Assembly (NCBI GenBank): GCA_019636285.1
Contig: JAHBXV010000022.1
Coordinates: forward strand, 1 to 64,000
DNA from: Planctomycetaceae bacterium
GTDB taxonomy: Bacteria > Planctomycetota > Planctomycetia > Planctomycetales > Planctomycetaceae
DNA length: 64,000 nt
Direction of reading: 5' to 3'
Position numbers and translations under genes: made by a program
Shown: positions 52,852 through 61,867 of the stretch, piece by piece
Layout of the letters: each line of letters starts with the position of its first letter
How positions within the stretch are numbered: position 1 is the first letter of the stretch
Notes under the pieces: generated by a model
Database searches by the model: none
What the model was told of the DNA's origin: nothing
What the model saw: only the letters and a program-made list of their open reading frames with translations

Positions 52852-53895
52852 ATGGCTGGACTGACGTACGCCGTTTTGCCTTTGCGCCTGGTGTTCGCGA
52901 TCGCCCTCATTGTGTCGATCAACGCGACAGACGTCTCTGCCCAGCAACTCAACTGGGCCCAAAAGATGCTCGAAAAGCAGAGCATCGATTTCGGCGTGGT
53001 CGCTCGCGGAGCCGATTGCAGCACAAAGCTCAAGGTCCGCAACCTTTACCGCGAAGACATTCAAATCACGAACGTCCGCACGTCGTGCGGCTGTTCCAAG
53101 GCCCAGAAGACGGTCGACGTCATTCCCAGCGGCCAGGAAGCCTTCATCGAAATTTCGATGGACACCGTCCGCTTCATGCGTCGCAAAGATTCGGCCGCCC
53201 TGGTCACGTTTTATGAACCCTCCAAGGGGCTGTCCCAGGAAGTTCGCATTCCACTGACGGTCTACATTCGAACCGACGTCGTCCTCACCCCCGGCAATGT
53301 CAACTTCGGCATCGTCGAAGTCGGCCAGCCCGCCAAACAGTCGATCGAAGTCGCCTATGCCGGCAGTGCCGACTGGCGGATCAACGAGGTCAAGGTCTCC
53401 AACCAATTGTTTCAGGCCGAAGCCGTCGAGGTCGAACGGCTTGGCGGCACCGTCAAGTACCGCCTGAATGTCGCCATGGCAGCCGCGCCCACGGCCGGCA
53501 TGGTGACTGATACCCTGCAACTGGTCACCACCGATGCCAACAATCCGCTGGTTCCGGTCCCCGTCGAAGCACGGGTGGAAGCCGACATCATGGTGACCCC
53601 CGCCGAATTGCAATACGGTGCCGTCCGCATCGGTCAGTCGAAAGTGATGAACGTCGTGATTCGCGGCCGCAAACCGTTCAGCATCGAAAAGCTGGAGCGG
53701 GAGAAAGGGGACGAGGCATTCAAGGTTCGTCTCCCCAGCGAGGCGCGGCCAGTGCATGTCCTGCCGTTGACCTTCGCCCCTACCGAAGGAGCCGGCGACT
53801 ACGATGACGTTTTCACCATCACGATCGCTGATCGCCCTGAACCCGTCACCTTCCGCGTCAAGGCGTTCATCGAAGCCGTGACCCCCGGTTCGTAA
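52852..53895 (+). CDS. DUF1573 exported protein
   Basis: From ATG 52852 (TTG 52816 is an alternative) 347 residues. It has a signal peptide ending near VSAQ. The DUF1573 core is IDFGVVARGADCSTKLKVRNLYREDIQITNVRTSCGCSKAQK. Two further Ig-like beta domains follow (VVLTPGNVNFGIVEVGQPAKQSIEV and IMVTPAELQYGAVRIGQSKVMNV). The TSCGCS motif is characteristic. The family is thought to be a set of secreted Ig-like adhesion or scaffold proteins in Bacteroidetes and Planctomycetes; the role is not established. Confidence 0.85.
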   Translation: MAGLTYAVLPLRLVFAIALIVSINATDVSAQQLNWAQKMLEKQSIDFGVVARGADCSTKLKVRNLYREDIQITNVRTSCGCSKAQKTVDVIPSGQEAFIEISMDTVRFMRRKDSAALVTFYEPSKGLSQEVRIPLTVYIRTDVVLTPGNVNFGIVEVGQPAKQSIEVAYAGSADWRINEVKVSNQLFQAEAVEVERLGGTVKYRLNVAMAAAPTAGMVTDTLQLVTTDANNPLVPVPVEARVEADIMVTPAELQYGAVRIGQSKVMNVVIRGRKPFSIEKLEREKGDEAFKVRLPSEARPVHVLPLTFAPTEGAGDYDDVFTITIADRPEPVTFRVKAFIEAVTPGS

Positions 53896-53949
53896 CTCGG
53901 ATCGGGATGGCTTTCGATTCGGGTGCCACTGGCACGCGCCCGCCGAATT

Positions 53950-53973
53950 TAGCCGCGATCCAACGGGAGCGCT
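53950..53973. repeat. Dispersed repeat, second copy
   Basis: A 24-base match to the segment at 23136-23160 (TAGCCGCGA...GGAGCGCT), here 55 bases after the DUF1573 stop. The half-unit GTGCCACTGGCA of another repeat family lies just upstream. Confidence 0.5.
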
Positions 53974-54011
53974 GCCCTGCTTCGTCTGCGGACGGCTTCC
54001 TGCTCGTGTAT

Positions 54012-54028
54012 CACTGGCTTCGCCAGTG
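54012..54028. repeat. CACTGGC/GCCAGTG hairpin repeat, copy 3
   Basis: Perfect 7-bp arms with centre TTC; only the centre differs from the copies at 35672 and 45176. It lies in the 170-bp gap between convergent genes. Confidence 0.6.
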
Positions 54029-54064
54029 TGCTTTTGGCCTGCTCAGCCTGCATGGCTGCACATC

Positions 54065-55909
54065 CTAAAACAACCCGTACAGCGGCCCGCCCGGTGCCGC
54101 CAGTTCCTCGACGCGGCGAGTCACCGTTGGATCTTCAACCAGCGGCGGAGCGTGATGCGGTTTGATCCGCGCGTCGATCACGAGCGATCCCCGCGCTCCC
54201 CAATGCTTCTGGTGCGTGAACCGGCCGATTCCATCCAGATCCGCCGCCGGATTGGACCGCGTAAACGTCACCCACAGCCAGTTGTTCAAAGACCGGCTGG
54301 CGAACTCGCTGTCGTCAACGACAAGAACCAGCGGGATCGCGTTGATCGGGTGATTGACCGGGTAATAGTCGCAGAACCGAGTGATGTCGCGCGAGTAATC
54401 CTCCACCGTTCGTCCCGACGTCGACGGACCGGTGACCGCGAGAATCCCCGCTTCGCAAAATTTCGGCGTCTCGAAGCCTTCCGGCATCGTCAGGCCAGCC
54501 GGCAATTCGGTTGGCAACTCCCGTCTCACCGGCCCCGCCGCCGCGATCACCAGTTTCGAACCTTCATTAAATCCGCTGCCCGAGTAGTCCAGAGTGTCGA
54601 TCGTGGTGCGCGTCTGAAAATGGAGGTCGCGTTCCCAGTCAACCCGCGACAGCAAATGTCGGAAGAAAGCCGGAATGTCGTGCAGATCGAGCGAGGGGTC
54701 GTCCTCGTGCGCGACGATCAAGAGGTACTTCGCCAGGCTGAGCTGCCCTTGCCCCAGAATCGCATTGGCGATGGTCAGCAGTTCCTGCGGCCGCCGAGTG
54801 GTCGCATAGGGAACATAGCGCTCGCTGCCGATCGCCATCAGCAGCGGATGCACCCCGGCCGCGTCGCAGGCGTGGACTCCCTTCACTCCCGGCAAGACCG
54901 TCGGAATGATTGGCCCGGTCAGGTCGTGAATGATCTCGCCGAACGATGTGTCTTCCTGGGGCGGACGGCCGACCACGGTAAACGGCCAGATCGCGTCGCG
55001 GCGATGATAGACCTTCTCGACCTCCAGGCACGGAAAGTCATGGACCAGGCTGTAGTACCCCAGATGATCCCCAAACGGTCCTTCGGGTTTTGAACGCTTC
55101 GGATCGATCGACCCGCAAATCACAAAGTCGGCGTCTCCCCAATACGGCAGCCGGCCCGGCTGACACACCATCCGGATGGGACGCCCCCCAAGGGCTCCGG
55201 CGAACGTCAATTCCGACAGTCCTTCCGGCAACGGCATCACCGCGGCCAATGTCATCGCTGGCGGACCGCCGACAAAGATGTTGACCTTCAGGCGCTCTCC
55301 TCGCGCGATCGCCGCCGCATGATGCACGCCGATACTGCGATGGATCTGGTAGTGCAGCCCCACTTCGCGATTGGGCACATACTCGTTCCCCGCCAATTGA
55401 ACCCGGTACATCCCCAGGTTCGATCTCGTGAAGCCCGGCCGGGACGGATCCTCCGAATAGACCTGCGGCAGCGTGATGAACGGCCCGCCGTCGCGGGGCC
55501 AGCTCTGCATCATCGGCAACTGATCGAGCGTCGTCTCGCATGCGCTGACCGGCCCCGACCGCGCCTTGCGGACCCACATGTTCCACAGCGACAACGGAAC
55601 ACCGACATACTGCCAGGGCCGCCGCGCCGCGAGCGACGGATCAATCTTCAGTTCGACGAGCCGCCTGACCCGTTCCAGCGCATCGCGAAAGAGGAACCGC
55701 GTCCGCTCTTTGGTTCCAAACAGATTCGAAACCATTGGAAAGCGGCAGCCGCGCACCCGCGTGAACAATAGCGCCGGACCGCCAGCCTGATAAACGCGCC
55801 GCTGAATCTCGGCGGCTTCAAGATGCGCGTCGATCTCCACATCGATACGACGCAGTTGCCCCGTCCGTTCCAGATCGGCCACACAGGCCTGCAAACTCGC
55901 GTATCCCAT
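54065..55909 (-). CDS. UbiD family decarboxylase
   Basis: From ATG 55909 (MGYASLQACVADLERTGQL) the protein is 614 residues. UbiD hallmarks are VSNLFGTKERTRFLF, GFTRSNLGMYRVQL, HYQIHRSIGVHHAAAIARGE, GGPPAMTLAAVMPLPEGLSE, LPYWGDADFVICGSI, EGPFGDHLGYYS and QLSLAKYLLIVAHEDD. The enzyme uses prenylated FMN made by a UbiX partner, which is not nearby. The long form (about 600 residues) resembles the menaquinone-route decarboxylases more than the E. coli ubiquinone enzyme. The precise pathway is an inference. Confidence 0.88.
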   Translation of the reverse strand: MGYASLQACVADLERTGQLRRIDVEIDAHLEAAEIQRRVYQAGGPALLFTRVRGCRFPMVSNLFGTKERTRFLFRDALERVRRLVELKIDPSLAARRPWQYVGVPLSLWNMWVRKARSGPVSACETTLDQLPMMQSWPRDGGPFITLPQVYSEDPSRPGFTRSNLGMYRVQLAGNEYVPNREVGLHYQIHRSIGVHHAAAIARGERLKVNIFVGGPPAMTLAAVMPLPEGLSELTFAGALGGRPIRMVCQPGRLPYWGDADFVICGSIDPKRSKPEGPFGDHLGYYSLVHDFPCLEVEKVYHRRDAIWPFTVVGRPPQEDTSFGEIIHDLTGPIIPTVLPGVKGVHACDAAGVHPLLMAIGSERYVPYATTRRPQELLTIANAILGQGQLSLAKYLLIVAHEDDPSLDLHDIPAFFRHLLSRVDWERDLHFQTRTTIDTLDYSGSGFNEGSKLVIAAAGPVRRELPTELPAGLTMPEGFETPKFCEAGILAVTGPSTSGRTVEDYSRDITRFCDYYPVNHPINAIPLVLVVDDSEFASRSLNNWLWVTFTRSNPAADLDGIGRFTHQKHWGARGSLVIDARIKPHHAPPLVEDPTVTRRVEELAAPGGPLYGLF

Positions 55910-56174
55910 AATTCCCTGGAGATCGGCTGGAAGAAGAGCGCGTGTCATGGACCGCGGGAATTCCGCAGACCACCGTTCACTCAGTCCTGCGGATTGTAGT
56001 CGCCCCGCCGCCAATCGGCTCGCCAGCAAGATGAGTTCACCTCCGAGATCGCTGAGTACGCAGAGGAATCCCGTGGCGAGAATGCGGCTGAGTCCATATT
56101 CTCCGTCGCATCGGGAGCCTCGGTCATTCGGTTCGCCGGGGTGCTATCGCACGATGCCATTCCCTGCGCGATTG

Positions 56175-56441
56175 TCACGACCAGTTGGCGATCACTTCCG
56201 GCTCGATCTCGCATTTCACGACTTGCAGACCAGCCTGTTGTACCGTGTCACGGGCCGATCGGATGGCCGCCTCCAGCGACTCGGCCCGGCGATGGACGCC
56301 AACGTAGGGCTTCCCCGCCAGCACGCCGACCAGCATGTCGTCCCCGCCAGCTTCGTACAGCGCCTCGGACCACTCAGCGTGATCCCGCGCATCATCCGCC
56401 AGCCACAGGGTGAACTCGAACACTCGCGATTCGTGGCTCAT
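56175..56441 (-). CDS. Small hypothetical protein
   Basis: The 88-residue acidic protein (SHESRVFEFTLWLADDARDHAEWSEALYEAGGDDMLVGVLAGKPYVGVHRRAESLEAAI...) looks like a compact alpha/beta domain, possibly a small protein with a repeated beta-alpha unit. It lies 38 bases after rsgA in the same direction. A plain ribosome site is present and no motif is recognised. Confidence 0.5.
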   Translation of the reverse strand: MSHESRVFEFTLWLADDARDHAEWSEALYEAGGDDMLVGVLAGKPYVGVHRRAESLEAAIRSARDTVQQAGLQVVKCEIEPEVIANWS

Positions 56442-56479
56442 GTTTCCTCTCCTTCGGCGCGAGGGCAGGCCGAAGCCGC

Positions 56480-57604
56480 CTAATCGTCCCCCACCACCAT
56501 CCGTACGTAGCTCTCGTAGCGGATCTGGGATATCAGGCCATGCCGCACCGCCTGGCGGATGGCGCAGCCGTCTTCCTCAAGGTGGAGACAACTGTTGAAG
56601 CGGCAGTGCGACACGAACGGGCGGAACTCGCGAAAGAATCCCTCCACCTCGCCCCCGGCCACGTCCCAGATTTCCATCTGGCGAATCCCCGGCGTGTCAA
56701 CCACCCAGCCACCCGTTTCCAGCCGCAAAAGCTGCGAGTGCCGCGTTGTATGCCGCCCCTTCCCGGTGTCCTGGCTGACCTCTCCGATCCCCAGTTGCAG
56801 CCCCGGACACAACAGGTTCAGCAATGACGATTTGCCAACCCCTGATTGGCCGGAGAAGACGGTTTGTTCTCCGGCGAGCAGATGCCGCAACAGGTCGACA
56901 TTCTGCCCCGTCCGCGAACTGGTCGGCACCACGCGATAACCCAGTCGGGCATAGAGGCCGATGATCTGCTGCAAATCCGCCAGATCGACGAGGTCGGATT
57001 TGTTCAAACAGATGAGCGCCTTGACTCCACCCTTTTCCGCGCTCACCAGGAACCGATCGATCAAAGCCGGTTTCAGATGGGGCTCTTCCAGCGAACCGAT
57101 AATGGCAACCTGTGAGATGTTCGCGACCAGGATATGCTGCTGACGCTGGTGACCGCGTGCCAGAATTCCCGATCGCGGCTCGACGCGTTCGATGATGCCC
57201 GACTCCTTGTCGAGCGGCCTGAACAGCACCCGGTCTCCGGTCACCACGGCGTTGCGCGCTTCGCGCGTCAGCGTACGAACGACACGTCGGACCGAGCAGT
57301 CGTAAACCACCTGGTCCGGCCCCTCGACCCGGCAGTGCAGCCCGCCGATGGCCGACAGCACCCGGCCCGTCAGGCAGCCCGCTTCATCCACATCGCGAAT
57401 AATCTGGTCGCCCTCGACCGTCACCCCAACGATCGTACGCCTGCGCGAGAGTTTCCCTTTCCCGGAGAGCCGCTCTCCCGAAGCCAGTTTGTCGTCGGCG
57501 ACATCCCCCTTCTGAACATCGCGCGTGAGGTCATTGTTCCGCGCCACTCGGCCGCGGTTCTTGCGGAAATCGATGCGGACCTTCTTGCCCGATTTTTTCG
57601 GCAC
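56480..57604 (-). CDS. rsgA: Ribosome small-subunit-dependent GTPase A
   Basis: The 374-residue protein (GTG start) is a circularly permuted GTPase that acts in late 30S maturation. G motifs occur in permuted order: NKSD (201-204), GQSGVGKSS (252-260) and DTPG (303-306). An N-terminal OB-fold (about 75-150) precedes them, and a zinc knuckle follows (Cys334, Cys339, His341, Cys347). The first 60 residues are a Lys/Arg-rich extension longer than in E. coli RsgA and may contact rRNA. Confidence 0.92.
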   Translation of the reverse strand: MPKKSGKKVRIDFRKNRGRVARNNDLTRDVQKGDVADDKLASGERLSGKGKLSRRRTIVGVTVEGDQIIRDVDEAGCLTGRVLSAIGGLHCRVEGPDQVVYDCSVRRVVRTLTREARNAVVTGDRVLFRPLDKESGIIERVEPRSGILARGHQRQQHILVANISQVAIIGSLEEPHLKPALIDRFLVSAEKGGVKALICLNKSDLVDLADLQQIIGLYARLGYRVVPTSSRTGQNVDLLRHLLAGEQTVFSGQSGVGKSSLLNLLCPGLQLGIGEVSQDTGKGRHTTRHSQLLRLETGGWVVDTPGIRQMEIWDVAGGEVEGFFREFRPFVSHCRFNSCLHLEEDGCAIRQAVRHGLISQIRYESYVRMVVGDD

Positions 57605-57616
57605 GGTCGTTACTCG

Positions 57617-58537
57617 TTACTTGGATTGCGGTGCGTCAGCGATCGGCACTGTCATTGGTGATGTCCTCGGCGAAAGCCCTGCTTCCCGGCGCAGGCTCTG
57701 GGCCGTGCGGGACCACAGATCCTGATTCCATCGGTCGAGAATGGTTCGCCGCGCATCTTCCGGACTCAGTTCGCCCGGTTGCTTCTCCTCGACCAGAACC
57801 AGGTGAACGCCAAACGGCGTCACAATCGGCTCGGTCATCTCGCCGGGATTCAATCGTACGGCCGCCGCCGCAATCGCGAGGGGCATCCGGCCATCGGCTC
57901 CAAACCAGCCGACATCTCCGCCATCGACCTTGCTCGGCGCGTCGGAGAATTGTTTCGCGGCTTGTTCAAACGTCAATTCCTTCGCCGCAATCTTCCCCCG
58001 CAGGGCCGTCAGTTCTTCGACCAGCGTTTTCAGATCTTCGTCTCGTGCCATTTTCGGGCGCTTGCGGAAAATCTGTCGCCCCCGAACCTGCGTCCCGTCC
58101 AGTTCCGGACGATGAGCCGCGAAATACTCGGCGATCTGTTTCTCGGAGACCGAGTCCTTGACGAACCGAATCCAGGCCAGCGTCAGCGACAGTTCCCGGT
58201 CGATCCGTTCCGGGCTGACCCCCATCCGCTTCCAGAACTCCGCCGGCATTTCCCCGCGCCGCGTCAGCAGGCCGTTCAATTGCTCGCGCTGCCAGGCCAG
58301 GTCGTCTGCGTCGGCTGTCACCTTTCGCGATGCCAGAAAACTGCGAATCAGTTCCCGGTCGACCCACTCATCAACCAGAGCCGATCGGTCGGTCTCAGGA
58401 TCGGCGTTCCGCAGGAGCGCGAGCAGTTTGAGGTCGCCCTCCGTCATCCGAACTTTGTTGACGCTCGGCAGTTCCTGCGCAACCGCCAGTACAGACGTGG
58501 CGCAGAGAATGAGAGAAACGAATCCCACGACTTTCAT
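57617..58537 (-). CDS. Exported parvulin-type peptidyl-prolyl isomerase
   Basis: From ATG 58537 the protein has 306 residues with a signal peptide (MKVVGFVSLILCATSVLAVAQ). A SurA-like N-terminal helical region follows (VDEWVDRELIRSFLASRKVT, LAWQREQLNGLLTRRGEMP). The PpiC domain contains RGRQIFRKRPKM, FEQAAKQFSDAPSKVDGGDVGWFG, MPLAIAAAAVRLNPGEMTEPIVTPFGVHLVLVEEK. It probably chaperones proteins in the periplasm. It lies 12 bases downstream of nothing else in its strand and is followed by rsgA, so it may head an operon with it. Confidence 0.85.
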   Translation of the reverse strand: MKVVGFVSLILCATSVLAVAQELPSVNKVRMTEGDLKLLALLRNADPETDRSALVDEWVDRELIRSFLASRKVTADADDLAWQREQLNGLLTRRGEMPAEFWKRMGVSPERIDRELSLTLAWIRFVKDSVSEKQIAEYFAAHRPELDGTQVRGRQIFRKRPKMARDEDLKTLVEELTALRGKIAAKELTFEQAAKQFSDAPSKVDGGDVGWFGADGRMPLAIAAAAVRLNPGEMTEPIVTPFGVHLVLVEEKQPGELSPEDARRTILDRWNQDLWSRTAQSLRREAGLSPRTSPMTVPIADAPQSK

Positions 58538-58681
58538 CGAAGCCTCCGTGCGGCAAGAATCTATTGCGACTTTCAAAACCCGGTTGGCGTCTCGAAAATC
58601 TCGACAATCCGGTGAGGGGTGCCGTCGTCCAGAGGGTTTTGAAGCCCCATCCAGAATCAGGAAGTTTATCAGGTTAGCCTA

Positions 58682-58707
58682 GGAACGGCACCCGCGGGTG
58701 CCGTTCC
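58682..58707. repeat. Perfect 26-bp palindrome before nadE
   Basis: GGAACGGCACCC is followed at once by GC and the exact complement, giving a 26-bp palindrome with no spacer. It ends 20 bases before the nadE start. As RNA it would be a very stable hairpin next to the ribosome site. Confidence 0.6.
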
Positions 58708-58727
58708 GGACCGTGCAGGATTCGCGA

Positions 58728-60416
58728 ATGAAGGTGGCCCTCGCCCAGTTGAACCCGACCGTTGGCGACGTCGTCGGAAACACCGATCTCATCGAAGGGG
58801 CCGCCCGCACCGCTGCCGCCGCCGGGGCCGATCTATTTGTCTGCTCGGAACTGGCTGTCTGCGGGTATCCCCCCAAAGACCTGCTGCTCCGGGAAGGATT
58901 CACCGCCGCCTGCGATCGCGCGGTCCAGCGGCTGGCCAAGTTGTCAGGCGAACTCGGGGTCGGCCTGCTGGTCGGCCATCCCACGTCCTGGAACGTCCCC
59001 AACGGCCGGATCGCCAACGCGTGCAGCCTGCTGGCCGATGGCATGGTTCGCGGAACGGTTCACAAGCTTCTGCTCCCGAATTACGACGTCTTCGACGAAG
59101 AACGCTATTTTCGGCCCGCCGCCACCGAAGACATTCGCCCGCTCGAATTTCGCGGTCGCCGCCTGGGTGTGCATATCTGCGAAGACGCCTGGTGGGGCGA
59201 ACCCGACACGTTCTATCACACCGAACCGCGCCAGCTTCCCGACCCGGTCTCGCTGCTCATGCAGGCCGGGGCCGACATCCTCATCAATGTCTCCGCGAGC
59301 CCGTTCGAGGCCCGTAAGCCGTTGCGCCGCGAAGGAATTCTCAAGCGACACGTCGCCCGGCATCGCGTTCCGTTCCTGTTCGTCAACCAGGTGGGAGGAA
59401 ATGACGACCTTGTCTTTGATGGCCACAGCGTCGTTTTGAACCAGCATGGCGAAACCGTTCGCGCGCTAGATGGCTTTCGCCAGATGCTGGACATCATCGA
59501 CCTGGATCACCTCCCGCCAGCCGTCAGCGCGCCAGCTCCCGCCGACGAAGCGCAACTCCTCGACGCCCTGATCCTGGGGCTCCACGACTACATGGCCAAG
59601 AGCGGATTTACCGGCTGCGTACTCGGTCTCTCAGGCGGCGTCGACAGCGCTTTGGCCGCCTATATCGCCGCGAAAGCCATCGGCCCGGAAAACGTCCACG
59701 GCATCCTCATGCCCAGCCGCTACAGTTCGCCGCACAGCGTTAGCGATGCCTTGGCTTTGGCCGAGCGACTGGGCATTGATGCCGAGGAAGTCGCGATCGA
59801 TGCCGTTCATCAGGCCTACGAATCGCTGGCGGTCGTCGGTCCCGAACTTCTCTCGAAACCAACCGGTCTCCCTGAACAGAATCTCCAGGCGCGGATACGC
59901 GGGGCGATCGTGATGCTGCGCAGCAACCATCATGGCTGGATCGCTCTCGCCACCGGCAATAAGAGCGAACTGGCCGTTGGCTACTGCACCCTGTATGGCG
60001 ACATGGCCGGAGGATTCGCGGTTCTCAGCGATCTGTTCAAGCGAGATGTCTACGCCCTGTGCCGCTACATCAACGAAGTCCGCGAAGGTCGCGAAGTCAT
60101 TCCGGCCGGTATTGTCGACAAGGCCCCCAGCGCCGAACTGGCTCCCGATCAGTTCGATCAGGACAGCCTGCCGCCCTATCCCATCCTCGATGGCATCCTC
60201 GACGGCCTGATCGAAGAGGAACGCTCGATCAGTACGCTCTGCCAGTCGTACCCGCGCGAAACCGTGGAGTGGGTCGCCCGCAAGCTTGACCAGAACGAGT
60301 ACAAGCGCCGCCAGATGCCCCCCGGCATCAAGCTCTCCCCCCGCGCGTTCGGCACCGGCCGCCGCATGCCGATGGCTGCCCGCTATCGCATCAACGAACT
60401 CGAAGCCGAGAGCTGA
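58728..60416 (+). CDS. nadE: Glutamine-dependent NAD+ synthetase
   Basis: The 562-residue enzyme amidates nicotinic acid adenine dinucleotide to NAD+. The N-terminal nitrilase-type glutaminase has the triad Glu41 ([12 protein letters not shown]), Lys113 (HKLLLPNYD) and Cys151 (HICEDAWW). The C-terminal synthetase has the PP-loop SGGVDSA (302-308), [21 protein letters not shown] and [18 protein letters not shown] 58728 gives the family N-terminus [14 protein letters not shown]; an upstream in-frame extension is ignored. A perfect palindrome lies just before the ribosome site. Confidence 0.95.
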   Translation: MKVALAQLNPTVGDVVGNTDLIEGAARTAAAAGADLFVCSELAVCGYPPKDLLLREGFTAACDRAVQRLAKLSGELGVGLLVGHPTSWNVPNGRIANACSLLADGMVRGTVHKLLLPNYDVFDEERYFRPAATEDIRPLEFRGRRLGVHICEDAWWGEPDTFYHTEPRQLPDPVSLLMQAGADILINVSASPFEARKPLRREGILKRHVARHRVPFLFVNQVGGNDDLVFDGHSVVLNQHGETVRALDGFRQMLDIIDLDHLPPAVSAPAPADEAQLLDALILGLHDYMAKSGFTGCVLGLSGGVDSALAAYIAAKAIGPENVHGILMPSRYSSPHSVSDALALAERLGIDAEEVAIDAVHQAYESLAVVGPELLSKPTGLPEQNLQARIRGAIVMLRSNHHGWIALATGNKSELAVGYCTLYGDMAGGFAVLSDLFKRDVYALCRYINEVREGREVIPAGIVDKAPSAELAPDQFDQDSLPPYPILDGILDGLIEEERSISTLCQSYPRETVEWVARKLDQNEYKRRQMPPGIKLSPRAFGTGRRMPMAARYRINELEAES

Positions 60417-60636
60417 TGAGACCCGGTAACCCCGCGTTGGCAACCAATGCGTCAGGCATGGTGCTTGAACGATCTCTCCGGGATACCGATTAGGCAAGCC
60501 GCAACGATTACGGCGAATGGAACCGTCGGTTCCTCCGGCGGGTGATGTCAGAAGATTCTTCACGGACCGGCCGAATGATAAGCCTTGCCGACTGGGAAGC
60601 CGTCACCCGTGATGTCGAAAACTCCGAGGATCGCCG

Positions 60637-60918
60637 ATGAGCTTTGCAACCGATGCCATCCGCACTTTGGACCAACTCCGCGAATATGTGCTGCGGATTC
60701 TGTGTGAAAAAGAAAATCTGCTGGCCGAGCAGTTCCGACTTCAGGAAATCCCCATTCGCCGGGGTGACCAGACCTGCGGCCTCCAATTTCTCCTGCGGGG
60801 CCCCCGACAGGTCCAACTGGCCGCGGTCTACGCCAGCGAGGCCCGCCAGGTCTACTTCTACGATGCCCGCGGCGAACGCTTCGCAAAGCAACCGCTCATG
60901 CATTCGCTGAATGATTGA
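60637..60918 (+). CDS. Small conserved-looking hypothetical protein
   Basis: The 93-residue protein begins with a helix (TLDQLREYVLRILCEKENLLAEQF). A beta-rich part follows (IPIRRGDQTCGLQFLLRGPRQVQLAAVYASEARQVYFYDARGERF). A ribosome site (GAGGA) precedes the ATG. The compact alpha-beta layout and position 220 bases after nadE suggest a real gene. No function is known. Confidence 0.55.
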   Translation: MSFATDAIRTLDQLREYVLRILCEKENLLAEQFRLQEIPIRRGDQTCGLQFLLRGPRQVQLAAVYASEARQVYFYDARGERFAKQPLMHSLND

Positions 60919-60929
60919 GGGGCCGGAGA

Positions 60930-60962
60930 GTGGTTGGTGGTTAGTGGGAGGTGGTTAGAGTA
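60930..60962. repeat. Degenerate GTGGTTAG-type tandem tract
   Basis: Copies of GTGGTTGG, GTGGTTAG, GTGGGAGG and GTGGTTAG lie head to tail immediately after the small hypothetical gene. Similar slippage-like tracts occur at 43619-43642 (CAGGCGTCAG, CAGGTATCAG) and 17983-18037 (GCCGGCTG/GCTGGCGG variants). Confidence 0.5.
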
Positions 60963-61009
60963 GACGTGCTCGGTGGACGACGAGCATTTGATAGCCTGCT
61001 CACACCACC

Positions 61010-61549
61010 TCAGCGGTTGCTGCCCAGACGCTTTTGAGCGGTCTGCGAACCGTACTTGGCCGCCATCTGCCAGTGCATCTCGGCGACGACGTTCCGACCG
61101 GCTTGTTCGGCCTTGAGCGCCAGTTGCTCGAACCGCTCGGCGTCGGCGCGTTGGAATCGCTGTGAGGGCGATGGGACAGTTTGAAGTGTCCGTCTCATCG
61201 TGCCCCTGTTGTCGGTCATTGAACGTTCGTCATAGCCCGCCTCGCGCAGCAGGGCTTCATCCATGGCCCGCAGGTCGTGAATGAACACGTGGGCAGAAAC
61301 GGAACTGGACGAGCGTTCGACACCGATGGACGATCCCCGCCACGCCGGCCCATATGACGATCGCCCGGATGCCGCCCGATCGACACCGCCGAGCAGCACG
61401 CCACCGCGATCGGGAACTGAGACCGAGGTATTCACGCCGAATTGGCGAACGACAGGCTGCTGAACAGCAATTCCCTGCGCCAACACAGTCCCGCGTTCAC
61501 TGGCGAAACTTGCCGTAAGAACAAACAGAACCGCGCCGGCATGTCTCAT
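61010..61549 (-). CDS. Exported hypothetical protein
   Basis: From ATG 61549 the product is 179 residues with a signal peptide (MRHAGAVLFVLTASFASERGTVLAQ). The mature part has a Ser/Gly/Arg-rich region and a C-terminal helical stretch (ADAERFEQLALKAEQAGRNVVAEMHWQMAAKYGSQTAQKRL) with a Sel1/TPR-like look. No family is recognised; the signal peptide indicates a periplasmic or surface location. Confidence 0.55.
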   Translation of the reverse strand: MRHAGAVLFVLTASFASERGTVLAQGIAVQQPVVRQFGVNTSVSVPDRGGVLLGGVDRAASGRSSYGPAWRGSSIGVERSSSSVSAHVFIHDLRAMDEALLREAGYDERSMTDNRGTMRRTLQTVPSPSQRFQRADAERFEQLALKAEQAGRNVVAEMHWQMAAKYGSQTAQKRLGSNR

Positions 61550-61683
61550 GATCTCGGTCCTCCCCAGGATAGCCCACTCTTCAACCGATACGGCAATTGG
61601 CACTCGGATTCAAGAACTTTTCAATCGGGTGGCTGATGTGGGACGTCTTCGTCCGCACCCGGAAGAGAAAGCAAATCCTGGTT

Positions 61684-61786
61684 TCTCACCAAGCCACGAA
61701 GGCACGGAGAAAACCAATGGCACAATTCAGATCGCCCGCTCGAAACTCATTTTGTCTTTCTTCGTGCCTCCGTGCCTTGGTGAGAG
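61684..61786. mobile_element. MITE-like element with about 30-bp imperfect terminal inverted repeats
   Basis: The ends are TCTCACCAAG (61684-61693) and CTTGGTGAGA (61777-61786). The inverted match continues inward for about 20 further bases with three or four mismatches, around the phrase CACGAAGG/CCTCCGTG. The 103-bp unit has no coding capacity. It lies between two minus-strand genes. This is the form of a small non-autonomous repeat; flanking target duplications were not established. Confidence 0.6.
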
Positions 61787-61867
61787 ACCCTGACTTAAGA
61801 CGAATAACGAAGATGGTGAATCGGGCCACTTTGCCGTCTCGACTCTAGACCCTCGACACTTGACTCC

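Noticed and set aside
60930-60962. CRISPR-like repeats
   Set aside because: The units are about 8 bases, degenerate and without spacers. They are a slippage-type tandem tract.
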